From JAFDBW01 sp963723355 (GTDB taxonomy: Bacteria; Desulfobacterota; Desulfuromonadia; Desulfuromonadales; BM103): a stretch of DNA of 64,000 nucleotides. Positions within the stretch are counted from its first letter, which is position 1; each line of letters opens with the position of its first letter. A program made the position numbers and the translations under genes. The notes under the pieces were generated by a model, which worked only from the letters and a program-made list of their open reading frames with translations, ran no database searches and was not told the DNA's origin. Below are positions 18,826 to 26,583 of the stretch, one piece after another. Location: contig CAVRQQ010000010.1 of NCBI GenBank assembly GCA_963723355.1, forward strand, positions 62,001 through 126,000. The letters are read 5' to 3'.

Positions 18826-20679
18826 ATGAGTTTTGAAATTCCCAAGAACGACAAACTGCTGAAATGGGTCGAAGAGGTTGCGGGAATGTGCGAGCCGGAA
18901 CGCATCCACTGGTGCGACGGCTCCCAGAATGAATATGACGAAATGTGCGAACTGCTGGTCAAGGCGGGGACCTTCCGCAAGCTTAACCAGGAGAAACGCC
19001 CCAACAGCTACCTCGCCTGGTCCGATCCGATTGACGTTGCACGTGTCGAAGACCGCACTTTTATCTGCAGCATTTCCAAAAATGATGCCGGCCCCACCAA
19101 CAACTGGATGCCGCCGAAAGAAATGAAGGAAAAGCTGCAGGGCCTCTTCAAGGGATGCATGAAGGGCCGCACCATGTATGTCATCCCTTTCAGTATGGGC
19201 CCACTCGGCTCACCGATTGCCAAGATCGGTGTCGAGATCTCCGATTCACCCTACGTGGTCGTCAACATGCGCATCATGACCCGTATGGGCAAAGCGGTGC
19301 TCGATGTGCTTGGCGACGGGGATTTCATCCCCTGCCTGCATTCAATTGGTGCCCCGTTGCAACCGGGAGAGCAGGATGTGTCCTGGCCGTGCAACAAGGA
19401 GAAGTACATCGTCCATTTCCCGGAAGAACGTTCAATCTGGTCCTTCGGTAGCGGTTACGGGGGCAATGCCCTGCTCGGCAAGAAGTGTCTGGCCCTTCGG
19501 ATCGCCTCGAAGATCGGCTATGACGAGGGCTGGTTGGCCGAGCACATGCTGATTCTCGGCGTCGAAACACCTGACGGGGAGAAATCATACGTCGGTGCAG
19601 CCTTCCCGAGCGCCTGCGGCAAGACCAACTTCGCCATGCTGATCCCGCCGCAAACATTTTCAGACAAGGGGTATAAAGTCACCACCATCGGCGATGATAT
19701 CGCCTGGATCAAGCCAGGCACCGATGGCCGGCTCCATGCCATCAATCCCGAGTACGGTTACTTCGGCGTAGCCCCGGGGACCTCGGTTGATACCAACCCG
19801 AACGCCATGGCGTCCTGCGCCGCCAACACCATTTTCACCAACGTGGCGTTGACCGAAGACGGCGATGTCTGGTGGGAGGGGATGACTGACGAGCCGCCGT
19901 CCAAGCTGACCGACTGGCAGGGGAACGCCTGGACACCCGACTGTGGTCGTCCTGCAGCTCATCCCAACGCGCGCTTTACCTCACCGGCCAGCCAGTGCCC
20001 GTCGATCGACCCGGATTGGGAAAACCCCAAGGGGGTGCCGCTCAGTGCGATGATCTTCGGTGGCCGCCGCAAGGACACCATCCCGCTGGTCTACCAGGCG
20101 TTCAACTGGAATTTCGGCGTCTACCTCGCCGCGACCCTTGGCTCGGAAACGACCGCCGCGGCAGTCGGTGCCACCGGCAACGTGCGCCGCGACCCATTTG
20201 CCATGCTGCCGTTCTGCGGCTACCACATGGCCGACTATTTCGGCCACTGGCTATCGGTCGGCCGCTCCGTGGCCAAGCCTCCGCGCATCTTCAGTGTCAA
20301 CTGGTTCCTCAAGGACGAGAATGGCAAGTTCGCCTGGCCGGGCTACGGCGAAAACATGCGTGTCCTCAAGTGGATTATCGACAGGGTCCAGGGTCGGACA
20401 GGAGCTATCGAGAGCCCCCTGGGATGGATGCCGCGCTTCGAGGACATGGACTGGGACGGCATGGATATGTCGCGTGAACAGTTCAACGCCCTGACCTCCG
20501 TAGACCGGGATGTCTGGCAGACCGAGGTGCTTTCCCACGAGGAGCTGTTCCTGAAGATGTTCGACAAGCTGCCAAAGGAACTCCTGCGTATGCGCGAACT
20601 GATCATCTCCAGCCTGTGGCGTTCTCCAGAGCATTGGGAGCAGATCGGCGATGTGCATCCGGAGGGTTGGAACGAGTAG
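18826..20679 (+). CDS. pckG: Phosphoenolpyruvate carboxykinase (GTP)
   Basis: 617 residues, typical for the GTP enzyme, which is unrelated in sequence to the ATP type. It uses GTP or GDP to interconvert oxaloacetate and PEP. Landmarks: ARVEDRTFICS, PPKEMKEKL, the metal-binding region FGSGYGGNALLGKKC, the kinase loop FPSACGKTN (Lys near residue 266), IGDDIAWIK, and IFGGRRKDTIPLVYQAFNW. GGGAGG precedes the ATG. A GTP/ATP pair could separate anaplerotic from gluconeogenic flux, but that is inference. Confidence 0.95.
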   Translation: MSFEIPKNDKLLKWVEEVAGMCEPERIHWCDGSQNEYDEMCELLVKAGTFRKLNQEKRPNSYLAWSDPIDVARVEDRTFICSISKNDAGPTNNWMPPKEMKEKLQGLFKGCMKGRTMYVIPFSMGPLGSPIAKIGVEISDSPYVVVNMRIMTRMGKAVLDVLGDGDFIPCLHSIGAPLQPGEQDVSWPCNKEKYIVHFPEERSIWSFGSGYGGNALLGKKCLALRIASKIGYDEGWLAEHMLILGVETPDGEKSYVGAAFPSACGKTNFAMLIPPQTFSDKGYKVTTIGDDIAWIKPGTDGRLHAINPEYGYFGVAPGTSVDTNPNAMASCAANTIFTNVALTEDGDVWWEGMTDEPPSKLTDWQGNAWTPDCGRPAAHPNARFTSPASQCPSIDPDWENPKGVPLSAMIFGGRRKDTIPLVYQAFNWNFGVYLAATLGSETTAAAVGATGNVRRDPFAMLPFCGYHMADYFGHWLSVGRSVAKPPRIFSVNWFLKDENGKFAWPGYGENMRVLKWIIDRVQGRTGAIESPLGWMPRFEDMDWDGMDMSREQFNALTSVDRDVWQTEVLSHEELFLKMFDKLPKELLRMRELIISSLWRSPEHWEQIGDVHPEGWNE

Positions 20680-20704
20680 CCTTTTGCAGATAATCTAATA
20701 TAAA

Positions 20705-20727
20705 AAGGGCCGGTTTATCCGGCCCTT
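20705..20727 (+). terminator. Terminator after pckG
   Basis: AAGGGCCGG / CCGGCCCTT with loop TTTAT, 25 bases after the pckG stop. The same hairpin with one change recurs at 21378-21405, on the far side of the repeat element. Confidence 0.75.
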
Positions 20728-20807
20728 CAAACTTCTGACCAACCCCGCACGTGATGCCGGGTTGGTTTTTATTACCTGACAGGTGGAGTTTTTCTGAAGT
20801 TTAGAGT

Positions 20808-21334
20808 AACAGATGGTTAATCTGTTGCCCTTTTTCTTTTTGTTGAAATTCTTAAAAGCAAAACCGGCGGGGCGCGTCCCGCCAGACGCCTTACTTTTGT
20901 CCAGACGGCGACAAAAGTAAGCAAAAACGCCTTTCTCCTTGCGGAGGGCATAATTCTTTTGCCAGTCTTCAGTGATTTCTTTCAGCAATCAGTCGGATGG
21001 GAGCCGGCCCGTTACAGGGGGCCTCACGGTATTGCCTTTATGAGTGGACAGGTGAAAATGAGCAGAGTATTTGATGTGCCACCGTGGGAGAGGACCTCAA
21101 GGGCCTCGGATCCTGCGAGGGACGTGTAGACTCTTAATCGGCTGGAAAGAACTGAATTGATGTTGCCGCCCTGACGTGCAAGAAATGCCCAGCGCAGCGC
21201 AAAGCTTTCTTTTGCTTCGTTTTCTTTGTCGCTACAAAGAAAATGAAGTTGCTGTCGGGCAACCCCGACGGTTTTGATTTTGTATTTGAATTTAAGAGTC
21301 CAACCAAAAAGGACAACAGATTAACCATCTGTTG
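20808..21334. repeat. Dispersed repeat element, copy 1 (large imperfect palindrome)
   Basis: No gene lies between pckG and the cytochrome gene. The stretch is instead a nested inverted repeat. Outermost, AACAGATGGTTAATCTGTTG (20808-20827) recurs exactly inverted at 21314-21334. Inside lie two arms: 20864-20949, whose core is the 11-base stem TTACTTTTGTC / GACAAAAGTAA, and 21187-21271, whose core is a stem CTTCGTTTTCTTTGT / ACAAAGAAAATGAAG. The inner arm ends in CTCCTTGCGGAGGGC. The central part (about 20950-21186) carries a GGATCC-centred hairpin. The same layout, inverted, occurs at 29033-29436. Confidence 0.8.
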
Positions 21335-21377
21335 CTCTCTCTATCATAAAATTCGGCAGAACTTTGTCCACACTCTG

Positions 21378-21405
21378 AAGGGTCGGTTTATCCGGCCCTT
21401 TTTTG
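21378..21405 (+). terminator. Second copy of the pckG-type terminator hairpin
   Basis: GGGTCGG-TTTAT-CCGGCCC followed by TTTTTT is a good plus-strand intrinsic terminator, but there is no plus-strand gene directly upstream. It nearly duplicates the hairpin at 20705, so the repeat element lies between two copies of it. Its T-run does not serve the minus-strand cytochrome gene. Confidence 0.7.
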
Positions 21406-21429
21406 TTGTCGACAGGAAACGGTTTGTGC

Positions 21430-21852
21430 CTATTTTGCGCGTGTTTTCAGATAGGCCACCAGCTGCCAGATTTCCCGGTCTGTCAGCCCGCGCCAGGCAG
21501 GCATAACCGAGCCGCTCGAGAGGTAAGGCTCTACGGTCTTGCCGACTTCAATTCTCCAGAACAGGTAAGCAGGATCGCTGTCACGGAAATGCGTCTCGGA
21601 GAAATCCGGCGCCGGAGGCTGAAAAAACGCTGCTCGGCCGGAAAGCCCTTCGCTTGGCTTGCCGTGGCAGCTGGCGCACTTGTCACTGAACAGAGCGTGA
21701 CCGGCCGCCAGTTGAACACTGTCCTCCATCAACCCTTGCGGCATCTGCCGTTGGGGATAGTCTGGTCGCTCCTGGCCACAGCCATACAGCAGCAGCACTG
21801 ACAGGATGACGAGCTGTAACGCACGGTAGCCTGCTTGCCGAGCGGCTCTCAC
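21430..21852 (-). CDS. Monoheme c-type cytochrome lipoprotein in the hydrogenase operon
   Basis: 140 residues from a GTG at 21852 that overlaps the stop of the protease gene by four bases (GTGA), with GAGG upstream. The N-terminal hydrophobic stretch ends in LLLYGCGQ, a plausible lipobox, so the protein is probably lipid-anchored. One heme motif, CASCH, is near residue 55. The likely axial Met is in SGSVMPAW near the end, as in class I cytochromes (ending IWQLVAYLKTRAK). It may receive electrons from the hydrogenase in the periplasm, but partnership rests only on operon position. Confidence 0.85.
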   Translation of the reverse strand: MRAARQAGYRALQLVILSVLLLYGCGQERPDYPQRQMPQGLMEDSVQLAAGHALFSDKCASCHGKPSEGLSGRAAFFQPPAPDFSETHFRDSDPAYLFWRIEVGKTVEPYLSSGSVMPAWRGLTDREIWQLVAYLKTRAK

Positions 21853-22334
21853 TTTCCACCTCGCGCTTCGAATGCAACCCCCCATGCCTGCAATTCCTTC
21901 AGAACCTTTTGCACGACCGGCTCAACCGCTGATTCGACAGTTGCGGTCAAATCGGTCCCCATTTCAATACATTCCGGCTGAACGCCCCAGACCACCAGTT
22001 TGGTTGGTACGTGTCCCTGCAACTCGGCCACGGCGAGCAAATCCTGCAGCCCCATCTGGTGGACCGAGAGCTTGCTGGCAAATGCTCGTGGCACATCTTC
22101 CCCCTCAATGCGGAAGAGCTGGCCGGGCTTGTCGCGCATGTCGAGGGCATCAATGATCAGGAGGGACTCCACATCTTCCAGGTGAGGCAGCAGGTCAAGG
22201 CCGAGGGTGCCGCCGTCAATCAGACGGATCTTTCCCTGGAAATGGTAACGGGATGAAAGCGTGTTGACCACTTTCACCCCGAAACCATCATCCGTCATGA
22301 TCGAATTGCCCAGTCCAAGGACCAGGGTTGACAT
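21849..22334 (-). CDS. hyaD: Hydrogenase maturation protease
   Basis: 161 residues from the ATG at 22334, which overlaps the cytochrome b stop (TGATG) and has GGAGG upstream. It cuts the C-terminal tail of the large subunit after Ni insertion. Family motifs: LVLGLGNSIMTDDGFGVKVV with the Ni-binding Glu position occupied by Asp16 or 17 in this DDG form, LIDGGTLGLDLLPHL, LLIIDALDMRDKPG, and SVHQMGLQDLL with the conserved His. The substrate is the tail of HyaB encoded just upstream. Confidence 0.9.
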   Translation of the reverse strand: MSTLVLGLGNSIMTDDGFGVKVVNTLSSRYHFQGKIRLIDGGTLGLDLLPHLEDVESLLIIDALDMRDKPGQLFRIEGEDVPRAFASKLSVHQMGLQDLLAVAELQGHVPTKLVVWGVQPECIEMGTDLTATVESAVEPVVQKVLKELQAWGVAFEARGGK

Positions 22335-22987
22335 CAAAGGTCCTCCGGTTCGATGAAACGGTAACCGCTGAAGATGCCGCTCATGGTGCCGTTGCGCATC
22401 TTAACATCCATCAGCCAGCCGCTGTAGATATGGTTGATGATGAAGCCGGCCAGCAGCCACATGACGCCATGATGCAGCAGGCGCAGCCACTGGTTGCCGA
22501 TCAGGACATTAACCCCGCCGAGAATGCCGTCCCAGAAACCACCCGGTGCAAATTGACCATACATGGCGAATCCCGAGACAATCTGGAAGATGAAGAGGGC
22601 GAAGATACCGATATAGGCTGTTGCCGCTACCGGGTTGTGGCCAACTTCGTAGGTGATCTTCTTGCCGGTAAAGGTGTAGTAGCGGAACATCTTGATAAAG
22701 TTTTTCCGCCCATCGGCCGTTATCCATGGAATAAAGGCTTTCCAGGAAGCATGCTGATTGCCGACGAACATCCAGATGATGCGCGCAGCAACCGATACGG
22801 TAAACAGGTAGGCGAACGCAAAGTGCAGAAACCTCATCCAGCCCATGACGTACATCGATGAGTCCGGAGCCGTTATGAACGGGCTGCCAATATAAAAGCC
22901 GGTGATCGACAACATGATCATGGAGATCACGTTGACCCAGTGGCAGATGCGAACCGGCCATTGCCATACGTAATGTATTTCAAGCAT
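22334..22987 (-). CDS. hyaC: Ni/Fe-hydrogenase b-type cytochrome subunit
   Basis: 217 residues with four to five membrane helices. Heme-ligating His candidates sit in RICHWVNVISM, RFLHFAFAYLF, LLHHGVMWLL and FIINHIYSGW. It anchors the hydrogenase and passes electrons from H2 to the quinone pool. It follows the large subunit gene by about 18 bases and overlaps the protease gene. Confidence 0.92.
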   Translation of the reverse strand: MLEIHYVWQWPVRICHWVNVISMIMLSITGFYIGSPFITAPDSSMYVMGWMRFLHFAFAYLFTVSVAARIIWMFVGNQHASWKAFIPWITADGRKNFIKMFRYYTFTGKKITYEVGHNPVAATAYIGIFALFIFQIVSGFAMYGQFAPGGFWDGILGGVNVLIGNQWLRLLHHGVMWLLAGFIINHIYSGWLMDVKMRNGTMSGIFSGYRFIEPEDL

Positions 22988-23005
22988 GGTGTGCGCCTCC
23001 TTCCT

Positions 23006-24718
23006 TTAGAGGACCCGAACCTTGACGATCTCGGTACCCTTGCCGTCCATGACGTGCACGGCACAGGCCAGGCAGGGATCGAAGGAATGGATAGTCCGCA
23101 GGATTTCCAGCGGGTTTTCCGGGTCGGCAATCGGGGTGCCGATCAGGCTTGATTCGTAGGGGCCCATCTGCCCGGCTGCGTCACGCGGGCCGGCGTTCCA
23201 TGTCGAGGGAACCACTGCCTGGTAATTGGCGATTTTCTGGTTCTCGATACGAATGAAGTGGCCGAGGGCGCCACGCGGGGCCTCGTGGTAACCAAAGCCC
23301 TGGGCTTCTTTCGGCCAGGTGGCCGGGTCCCACTTCTCCTTGTTGAATACTTCTAGGGTGCCGCGACCCATGTTGTCGGCCAGCTGATCGAGCCAGATCT
23401 CGTTCTTCTGGGCCAGCAGCAGCGCATCGACACCGCGGGCAGCGGTACGGCCGAGCGTTGAGAAGAGCGCCGTTGCCGGGGCATTCAGCTTGCCGAGGAC
23501 GAAATTGACGGTGTCGACAACCTCTTTTACGCCGGAAGCGTAGGCGACCAGCACACGCGCCAGTGGGCCGACTTCCATCGGCTGGTCCAGGTAGCGCGGC
23601 GATTTGACCCAGGAGTACTTGCCGTCGGTGTCGAGGAACTCGTATGGCGGCTTCGGGCCGGTGTAGTTGTTGCTCGTTTCACCCTCGTAGGGATGCAGAC
23701 CCTTGTCATCGCCCTTGGAGTAGTTGTACCAGGAGTGGGTGACGTATTCGGTGATCTTCTTCTCGTCCATCTCCATGACATTGGCCAGGTCCTTGCCCAT
23801 GATCACACCGCGCGGGAAGAACAGGCTGCCGGTGCCGGGGCTGTTGTCCATCGGGAAGTCGCCGTAAGAGAGGTAGTTGCCAACGCCGCCGCCGATCCCG
23901 GCCCAGTCGAGGTAGAAGGGTGCAACGGCCAGCAGGTCGGGGATGTAGACCTGTTCGACGAAGGCGCGGGCCTTGCGCAGCAGCTTGCGGATATGAGCGA
24001 TCTTGTCGGCGTTGATGGCGTTCTGGCTGTCCGGATCGACAGGAATCGACATGCCGCCGACCAGGAAGGTCTGCGGATGCGGGTTCTTCGAGCCGAGGAT
24101 GGCGTGGATCTTGATGACATCCTTCTGCCACTCCAGAGCTTCCAGATAGTGGGCAACGGCCATCAGGTTCGCTTCAGGCGGCAGTTTGTAGGCGCTGTGC
24201 CCCCAGTAGGCGTTCTGGAAGGGGCCGAGCCGGCCGGTGCCGGCAAATGCGGCGACCTTATCCTGGATGCCCTTGAAATAGGTCGCACTCGACTTGGGCC
24301 AGTTGGAGATCGACTGGGCCAGTTTGGCCGTGGCTGCAGGGTCGGCAGACAGGGCGCTGACGATATCGACCCAGTCGAGAGCGTGCAGGTGATAGAAGTG
24401 AATCACGTGGTCCTGCACGTTCTGGATGCCCATGATCAGGTTGCGGATCAGCCGGGCATTGTCGGGGATCTGGATGTTCAGGGCATCTTCCACGGCGCGG
24501 ATGCTGGCCATGGAGTGGACCGTGGTGCAGACCCCGCAGAAGCGTTGGGTGAAGTGATGGGCATCACGAGGGTCACGACCCTTGAGGATCGTCTCGATGC
24601 CTCGGAAAGCCGTGGAAGAGCTCCAGGCGTCTACAATCTTGCCACCATCGATCATTGCTTCGATGCGCAGGTGGCCTTCTATGCGAGTAATGGGATCAAC
24701 GGCAATTCTTTTGGCCAT
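23006..24718 (-). CDS. hyaB: [NiFe] hydrogenase large subunit
   Basis: 570 residues. Active-site cysteines are in the L1 motif RFCGVCTTVHS (Cys61, Cys64) and the L2 motif DPCLACAVH (Cys549, Cys552). Cleavage after His555 would remove 15 residues, the tail processed by the adjacent protease. RIEGHLRIE near the N-terminus is typical of the family. With a Tat-exported small subunit and a cytochrome b it is a group 1 membrane-bound respiratory uptake hydrogenase facing the periplasm. It starts three bases after the small subunit. Confidence 0.95.
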   Translation of the reverse strand: MAKRIAVDPITRIEGHLRIEAMIDGGKIVDAWSSSTAFRGIETILKGRDPRDAHHFTQRFCGVCTTVHSMASIRAVEDALNIQIPDNARLIRNLIMGIQNVQDHVIHFYHLHALDWVDIVSALSADPAATAKLAQSISNWPKSSATYFKGIQDKVAAFAGTGRLGPFQNAYWGHSAYKLPPEANLMAVAHYLEALEWQKDVIKIHAILGSKNPHPQTFLVGGMSIPVDPDSQNAINADKIAHIRKLLRKARAFVEQVYIPDLLAVAPFYLDWAGIGGGVGNYLSYGDFPMDNSPGTGSLFFPRGVIMGKDLANVMEMDEKKITEYVTHSWYNYSKGDDKGLHPYEGETSNNYTGPKPPYEFLDTDGKYSWVKSPRYLDQPMEVGPLARVLVAYASGVKEVVDTVNFVLGKLNAPATALFSTLGRTAARGVDALLLAQKNEIWLDQLADNMGRGTLEVFNKEKWDPATWPKEAQGFGYHEAPRGALGHFIRIENQKIANYQAVVPSTWNAGPRDAAGQMGPYESSLIGTPIADPENPLEILRTIHSFDPCLACAVHVMDGKGTEIVKVRVL

Positions 24719-24721
24719 CGG

Positions 24722-25837
24722 TTAGTCCTCCTTTACGACCTTGTCTTCTTCCATGGCATCACCCTTGCGGAAGCAGCTAGCCACTCCATGGATGCCGAAG
24801 GCCACTGCGGTGGCCGCCGCCAGACCGATACCAATTTTGTCGGCCGTATCTTCAATACCAAAACCGGGGACCTTGGGCAGGCGCCGGTAGAAGGGACTCA
24901 TGGTGTCCCAGAAGCCTGGCTCGGAACAGCCGATGCAGCCGTGACCAGCCATAATCGGCCACGACACGCCCTCGTTGTAGCGGACGGTCGGGCAGTTGTG
25001 GAAGGTCTCCGGGCCTTTGCAGCCGAGCTTGTACAGGCAGTGCCCCTGGCGGTGGCCGGGGTCACCGAAGGCTTCTGCGTACTGCCCGGCGTCAAAATGG
25101 CCGCGCCGTTCGCAGTTATCATGGATGCGTTTGCCGTAGGCAAACTTGGGACGACCGAGGCGGTCGACCGCCGGCAGTTTGCCGAAGGTTAGGAAATGTA
25201 CGATGGTCGCCGTCAGGTTCGCGGCATTGACCGGACAGCCGGGGAGGTTGACGATCGCGGCACCCGGGACAATTTCACTGACTGACTTGGCGTTGGTCGG
25301 GTTCGGTGCAGCGGCAGGGATGCCGCCGAAAGTAGCACATGACCCCACTGCGATGGTCGCCGCAGCATTTTGCACCAGTTTCTTGCAATCTTCCACGGCA
25401 CTTTGGCCGCCGATTGTACAATAGCCGCCATCGGCACCGGTCGGGATCGAACCTTCGACGATCAGGATATACTGGCCTTTGTACTTCTCCATGGCGTCGT
25501 GCTTGGATTTTTCAGCCTGGTGACCGGCGGCAGCCATGATGACATCCGCATACTCGATGGAGAGCAGATCCAGGATGATTTCACCGGCGGTCGGCTGGTT
25601 GGCGCGCAGGAAGGCTTCCGAATCACCGGAGCAGCTCTGGTATTCCACCCAGATGACCGGGGGTCGCTTGTCTTCGACAGCCCGGGCGACTTGCGGCAGC
25701 ATCGTGATCGGCAATGCCAGGGCGGCGGTCGTCGCCGTGCAGAACTTGATAAAATCACGACGGCTGATCCCTCTGGCCTCCACGCGTTGGAGAATCTCCT
25801 CGGGAATTTGAGGGGTGACATCCAGGTCAGTTTTCAT
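24722..25837 (-). CDS. hyaA: [NiFe] hydrogenase small subunit, Tat-exported
   Basis: 371 residues. A twin-arginine signal SRRDFIKF begins at residue 25, followed by a hydrophobic stretch. Proximal cluster ligands are in WVEYQSCSGDSEAF and the ATIAVGSCATFGG/NLPGCPVN loops. GHCLYKLGCKGPETFHNCP and GHGCIGCSEPGFWD carry the distal and medial clusters. A C-terminal hydrophobic helix (IGIGLAAATAVAFGIHGVA) anchors it. It is the first gene of hyaA-hyaB-hyaC-hyaD-cytochrome c. Confidence 0.95.
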   Translation of the reverse strand: MKTDLDVTPQIPEEILQRVEARGISRRDFIKFCTATTAALALPITMLPQVARAVEDKRPPVIWVEYQSCSGDSEAFLRANQPTAGEIILDLLSIEYADVIMAAAGHQAEKSKHDAMEKYKGQYILIVEGSIPTGADGGYCTIGGQSAVEDCKKLVQNAAATIAVGSCATFGGIPAAAPNPTNAKSVSEIVPGAAIVNLPGCPVNAANLTATIVHFLTFGKLPAVDRLGRPKFAYGKRIHDNCERRGHFDAGQYAEAFGDPGHRQGHCLYKLGCKGPETFHNCPTVRYNEGVSWPIMAGHGCIGCSEPGFWDTMSPFYRRLPKVPGFGIEDTADKIGIGLAAATAVAFGIHGVASCFRKGDAMEEDKVVKED

Positions 25838-26162
25838 GGAACGACCTCCTTTAGGTGTCTGTGACTCAAAAGCTCAAACGTATTAAATTCGATATATTGT
25901 GATGGATTGTGAGCCGTTTTAAGAAAAGCATTGCTCTCTTTGATAAAGGTTAGAACAGCGTTTTGTCAACTAAAAACCCGGTTTTTCTGAAAATATTTTC
26001 ATCCACCTCAGGTTGCGCACATTTAACGGAAAATTACCGTACTTATTGTCATTAAATATATCTCATTTTTTCAAATTTGCCATATCCGGAGAATAAATAT
26101 TTCAACCGGCCATTTTTCGTTGTGCTGTTATAATTAACATATCGATTGAGAAGCGCGTGACA
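25838..26162. promoter_or_regulatory. Divergent promoter region, hydrogenase operon and archease
   Basis: 325 AT-rich bases between hyaA and the archease gene. Toward archease, an extended -10 (TG at 26126-26127, TATAAT at 26129-26134) lies 29 bases before the start, with no clear -35. For hyaA I found no sigma-54 (TGGCAC-N5-TTGC) or sigma-70 pair good enough to name. No small gene is seen. Confidence 0.45.
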
Positions 26163-26574
26163 ATGTACAAACTTATTGAACACACAGCGGATATGGGGAT
26201 CGAAGCACGGGCGGGTTCTCTCCCGGGCGTTCTCCGGGACATGGCAAAAGGGCTTGAAAGCACTGATGTTTGGTGAGAGCCGGGCCTTTGCCAAGCTGGA
26301 TACGGAGGTCACGGTTCAAGCCGAAGACCTGACCGAACTGTTGGTCTGCTGGCTGAATGAAGTTGCCTACTGGAGTGAAAAGGACAACCTGGTTCCGGCG
26401 GAGTTCCGCATCCACCTGCTCAGTAAAGCAGCCATTCGGTCAACGATTTCAGGCGAGCCCTTCGACCCACTGCGTCATACCGCAGAACGACAGGTCAAGT
26501 CGGTCACCTATCATCAGGCTTGTCTGGAAGAAGTTCCGGGAGGCTGGTATGCCAGGGTTTATGTCGATCTTTAA
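26163..26574 (+). CDS. Archease, frame broken
   Basis: Span of 412 bases (3n+1), about 137 residues, the normal size. The first frame reads MYKLIEHTADMGIEARAGSL and VLRDMAKGL. The second continues ALMFGESRAFAKLDTEV, DLTELLVCWLNEVAYWSEKD, and ends GGWYARVYVDL. The switch is near 26250-26262. EHTAD holds the metal-binding Asp, and the C-terminal strand provides the second site. Archease activates RtcB by helping its guanylylation; rtcB follows nine bases downstream. Confidence 0.88.
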
Positions 26575-26583
26575 GGAAGGCTT

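Noticed and set aside
20705..21405. Insertion sequence with transposase
   Set aside because: Inverted repeats are present, but no reading frame resembles a transposase.
23693..25192. Long open frame of about 500 codons on the plus strand opposite the hydrogenase genes
   Set aside because: It mirrors the codon pattern of the real minus-strand large and small subunit genes, has no ribosome-binding site and no recognisable motif.
25838..26162. Sigma-54 promoter for the hydrogenase operon
   Set aside because: No TGGCAC-N5-TTGC pair on the minus strand at acceptable match.
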